From contig NC_034013.1 in NCBI RefSeq assembly GCF_000346465.2, positions 2,712,150 to 2,776,149 of the forward strand: DNA of 64,000 bases. The letters are read 5' to 3'. This DNA is from Prunus persica (taxonomy: Eukaryota > Streptophyta > Magnoliopsida > Rosales > Rosaceae). Below the pieces are notes generated by a model. The model had not been told where the DNA came from, did not search any database, and worked only from the letters and a program-made list of their open reading frames with translations. This document shows, in pieces, positions 61,810 to 64,000 of this stretch (positions are counted from its first letter, which is position 1; each line of letters starts with the position of its first letter). A program made the position numbers and the translations under genes.

Positions 61810-62650
61810 GGCCTAATTTGGGATTGCTGTCACTTTTAAAAAAATTTGTTTCTGCTGTACTTTAAAAATAATTAGCTGTAAAGTAAAGCAGCTCTATGTT
61901 TGGTAAATAATATTTTTAAAGTGCTATTAGTACAAAAAGCAGTGTCAAAACCGTTTGGTAAATTTTAATATAAAATTGTTGTAACTGTGAATAATAACTA
62001 AAATAGACATGATGTTAAAGTGTTATGTACTAATCATGTGGTGGTAGTGGTAGTGATGGAGTTGAGGTAGTGGTGGTGATGAAGGTGGAGTTGGTGATTG
62101 TGGTAGTGGTGGTGGTGGTGGTGGTGGGGATGACGATTGTGGAGGTGGTGGTAGTGGCAGCATGGTGGTGGTTGTGGTGTTGGTTGTGAAGGTGGTAGTG
62201 GATGTGGAGGTTTTGGAGGAGGAGGAGGAGGTGGTGGTGGTGGGGGAGGTGGTGGAGGTGGAGGTGGAGGTGAAGGTGGTGGATGAGGTAGTGGTGGCGG
62301 AGTATGAGGAGGAGAAGGATGTGGTGGCGGTGGTTGTGGAGGTAGTGAATGTGTGGTGCAAGTGGTGAAGTTGGATGTGAAAGTGGAGGTGGTGTCATTT
62401 TTTAAAATGAATGATGGTATTTTGGGAAATTAAAAAAATTGTTTAAAAGTTCATCTCTGCTTCTTTTGAAAGCAGCTTTGAAAAGCAACCCACAGCCTAC
62501 TTTTAAAAGCTGCTGTCAAAAGGTCACTGCTTTTAAAATAATCGGGATATTTTATTTTCCCAAACCCCTTAAACTGCTTAACTTTAAAGTAAAACAGGTT
62601 TTTGGCAAAAAAAAAAAAAAAAAAAAAAAAAAAGCAATCCCAAATGGGGC
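61810..62650. mobile_element. MITE with GGT-rich interior
   Basis: The ends GGCCTAATTTGGGATTGCT and the complement of the right end, GCCCCATTTGGGATTGCTT, are inverted. TTAA flanks both sides (61806-61809 and 62651-62654). Inner blocks AAGTAAAGCAG/GCTGCTTT-like also pair. The middle (62037-62395) is a degenerate GGT/GGA trinucleotide region. Superfamily is uncertain: Harbinger-like ends, but a four-base TTAA flank. Confidence 0.7.
62037..62395. repeat. Degenerate (GGT)n/(GGA)n tract
   Basis: About 360 bp built from GGT, GGA and GTA triplets with almost no C on the + strand. Poly-Val, poly-Thr and poly-His frames on both strands are artefacts. Confidence 0.9.
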
Positions 62651-62660
62651 TTAAGACTTA

Positions 62661-62928
62661 GGGCTCATTTGTGATTGCTTCTTTAGGAAGCAATTGTACT
62701 TATGAGCGCTTTGATTATAAAAACGTTGAAATTTTCATAACAAATCAAAGTGCTTCTTGGAAAAGCACTTGGGAGTGCTTCCTGAAGAAGCACATGGCAG
62801 GCGCTTCTCCAGAAAACGTTTTTATAGCCCAAAAGCGCTTCTAAACTTTTCTGTCAACCGCTATTAGAAGCGTTTTTGGTTGTCAGAAAGCACTTTTAAC
62901 TATTCCAGAAGCACTCCTAAACAGGCCA
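62661..62928. mobile_element. Harbinger-like MITE
   Basis: The left GGGCTCATTTGTGATTGCTTC and the complement of the right end (TGGCCTGTTTAGGAGTGCTTC) are inverted. TTA is duplicated at 62658-62660 and 62929-62931. The inner sequence is full of AAGCACTT/AAGTGCTT hairpins. It lies only 10 bp from the preceding MITE. Confidence 0.75.
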
Positions 62929-62931
62929 TTA

Positions 62932-64000
62932 GTTATTGATATGCCTCATGTGCCTTGTTTTTGTGTCCTACATTCCCCTTTTTCGTCATTTCCTCACATA
63001 AATTGTTATCTTTGCTTATGTGGTAGCCACATAGTACAAAAACGTGGGTATATTTGTCAGCTACAACACTTCAAGCACTTTGGTTATATATCCGCAAAAC
63101 TTGACCACATTTCCCTAATTTTGCCCCAAGTCGCTAATTCAATGCCCTGGGAATTGAAGGTTGGCATCAATTGATAACGAGGGGAGCAAATTTGGGTCTT
63201 CATTGCTGCTATTGAAGTTACGCATGTTTAATTGGTTGATATTGAAGGCATGCTAGTTCATCGAAGAATAGATGGAGATTGGAAAAGGAAGGCATCAGTG
63301 TCATTGTGGAAAGTTAGCAAGAATTCAAACTTCATGGACTAATTCTAACCCAGGAAGGAGATTTAGTATGTCCAAAGTCGAAGGTAGGAAAGAGCCTAAA
63401 TACGATGCTTCATGCTTGGTTATTTGACAGCAAGAAATGATAAATCTTGTGTGGGTTGATGCAGGGAAGAGGGTAGAAAGGATGTGGTTTTTGGGAGTGC
63501 TTTGCTCCTAAAATCTGTGAACGTTCGAAGATGGTGATACTTGGGTTGCTTTGAAAGATTGATAGGTTGGAAAAGAAAAATGAAAAAAATCAAGAAAAAT
63601 CAAGAAAAATGTGTGGTTGTGTTGTTTTTCTTGTTTATGTTTGTTGTGATGAAGCATGTTTGAATTATGAAATGTGTTGTAGAAGGTTTGTTTAGTGAAG
63701 TTTGTCATATAACTTCTCTGCCTTGTAATTCAGTGTTGATGATGTTATGAAGTGGTGCAAATTGGTGTAATTTCTCTGTCAGCATTTGCTGAACCAAAAT
63801 AGGCAAAACAAAGATTACACTTATCCATTAAGAACACAAATTAAGTTCCAAAACAAACTAAACATGTGTACAAACCATTAATTTTCAAAACAAAGTGTGT
63901 ATATTAAGTTCCAAGACAACATAAACCATATGTTCCAAAATACAATTTGCAAGTTCCAAAACATATTGCAATTGCAAAAACATAGATTCCATATTGCAAG
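62932..64000. other. Right-edge intergenic region
   Basis: No gene was recognised. Short frames at 62941-63174 and 63508-63708 have no domain. At 63839-63960 a phrase AAGTTCCAA(A/G)ACA recurs three to four times. It could be the 3' untranslated part of a gene beyond the edge or a degenerate repeat. Confidence 0.35.

Noticed and set aside
62023..62398. Thr/His/Pro-rich and Val/Glu-rich frames
   Set aside because: Artefacts of the GGT/GGA repeat; no start context, no splice structure and no family.

Overview
This window is plant nuclear DNA. It is AT-rich, has short exons with canonical GT/AG introns, plant-type targeting peptides, a photosynthetic (Calvin cycle) gene, a photorespiratory transporter and dense small transposons. 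A woody eudicot, plausibly Rosaceae (Prunus-like), fits the gene style and transposon load, but the species is an inference and not proven by anything here.

Six genes could be assembled exon by exon with reading frames that close exactly. They are: a two-exon multi-pass membrane (MFS-like) protein, + strand, 7647-10663; mitochondrial ribosomal protein bL35m, - strand, 11563-17098, with a 4.6 kb intron; an OSCA/CSC1-like (DUF221) mechanosensitive channel, + strand, 28353-37237, 11 exons, 799 aa; the plastid glycolate/glycerate transporter PLGG1, + strand, 42213-47863, 8 exons, 522 aa; chloroplast phosphoribulokinase PRK, - strand, 49124-52006, 5 exons, 414 aa; and a SCAMP membrane-traffic protein, - strand, 54471-61415, 12 exons, 273 aa. 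A seventh gene runs off the left edge: two 5' exons (1092-2721, -) of a probable chromomethylase-like DNA methyltransferase with a tandemly duplicated basic repeat in its N-terminal tail.

The rest is mostly mobile DNA. Between 2.7 and 7.6 kb lie a SINE and three palindromic MITEs, two of them inside a larger inverted-repeat element. Between 18.4 and 26.4 kb is a transposon cluster: a 1.24 kb Pack-MULE that captured part of a monoacylglycerol lipase/caffeoylshikimate esterase-like gene, a hAT-like MITE, a 1.79 kb MULE with a hAT element and a SINE-like unit nested inside, and a 2.1 kb Harbinger-like element carrying the last part of a 60S ribosomal protein L28 gene. Between 38.1 and 42.0 kb are a degenerate LTR retrotransposon whose 3' LTR is interrupted by a MITE, and two more MITEs. 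A hAT MITE sits inside a SCAMP intron, a LINE relic sits inside the bL35m intron, and two adjacent MITEs lie at 61.8-62.9 kb.

PLGG1 and PRK are both chloroplast carbon-metabolism genes (photorespiration and Calvin cycle) and are neighbours with converging 3' ends about 1.3 kb apart. Plant nuclear genes are not operonic, so this is probably chance. I found no system that I can call wholly new. The best candidates for a second look are the two gene-capturing transposons, the layered nested insertions and the repeat-expanded methyltransferase tail.
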